DNA of 64,000 nucleotides from Lithodes maja (Eukaryota; Arthropoda; Malacostraca; Decapoda; Lithodidae), in contig JBAKBP010001584.1 in NCBI GenBank assembly GCA_037953745.1, positions 1 through 64,000 on the forward strand, in the 5' to 3' direction. The position numbers were made by a program, and so were the translations under genes. Under the pieces are notes generated by a model. The model did not search any database. It was not told the origin of the DNA and saw nothing but the letters and a program-made list of their open reading frames with translations. Below are positions 63,951 to 64,000 of this stretch, in pieces. Within the stretch, counting starts at the first letter, position 1, and each line of letters begins with the position of its first letter.

Positions 63951-64000
63951 AAAAAAATTCTCGAGACAAAAGTGTTAAACTTCCTTATGCAAGCACTAAT

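Larger units (their letters stand above)
57608..64000 (-). mobile_element. Second Gypsy relative (minus strand), 5' LTR outside window
   Basis: 3' LTR 57608-59457, polypurine tract 59458-59470, one long gag-pol-like ORF and a leader ORF. The LTR ends (TGTGACGC...GTAACA) and polypurine tract match the 30413 element, while Gag and protease are clearly homologous; the rest of pol is rearranged. The 5' LTR lies beyond 64000. Confidence 0.85.

Overview
The window is eukaryotic, repeat-dense, intergenic-type DNA from an arthropod, most likely a decapod crustacean. The evidence is many long dinucleotide microsatellites ((GT)n, (CA)n, (CT)n, (AT)n), interstitial TTAGG-type repeats (the arthropod telomere unit), and a mixture of I-group, CR1 and RTE-type LINEs with Ty3/Gypsy elements that lack a chromodomain-sized tail. 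The organism is an inference. No complete host gene is visible; one possible short first coding exon is at 11475-11537. Almost every coding region belongs to a mobile element.

Layout. 1-5414: I-group LINE on + (zinc-knuckle ORF1, then endonuclease-RT-RNase H ORF2). 5415-14300: gene-poor, with a 312-bp tandem duplication, a tRNA-derived SINE, hairpin-bearing dispersed repeats and a TTAGG-rich minisatellite. 14306-21060: two CR1 LINEs on -, one 5'-truncated with an open RT frame, one nearly full length but broken. 21060-24470: about 3 kb of TGACCTT-rich higher-order repeat. 25509-28519: a solo LTR (LTR-A) interrupted by a compact LINE-tailed element that encodes a cold-shock-domain protein. 28526-29142: RTE LINE 3' fragment. 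29857-43131: a PIF/Harbinger-like TIR element split by a complete Gypsy element (30413-42530) whose pol order is protease-integrase-RT-RNase H. That Gypsy element is itself hit by an RTE fragment (37708-38268) and, in its 3' LTR, by a pogo/Tigger transposon (38671-40758). 43135-47289: microsatellites, a minisatellite and MITE fragments. 47290-56279: a second solo LTR (LTR-B) interrupted by a 7.5-kb insertion with one 11-bp target-site duplication, which contains an RTE-type LINE frame followed by a complete CR1 LINE. 56690-57440: decayed LINE on -. 57608-64000: a second Gypsy relative on -, its pol degraded but its 1260-codon frame still open.

The most unusual items are three. First, the cold-shock-domain element at 25886-27424: its insertion is proved by an 11-bp duplication and by the uninterrupted homologous site in LTR-B, it has a TTGA-repeat tail, and it has a perfect 19-bp 3' hairpin. 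Second, the two-LINE insertion at 48419-55958, with a phase-correct A AAA AAC slippery heptamer between CR1 ORF1 and ORF2. Third, the Gypsy derivative at 59941-63843 that has lost its catalytic boxes while staying in frame.

All family calls are by eye from motifs and internal comparison; no database search was run.
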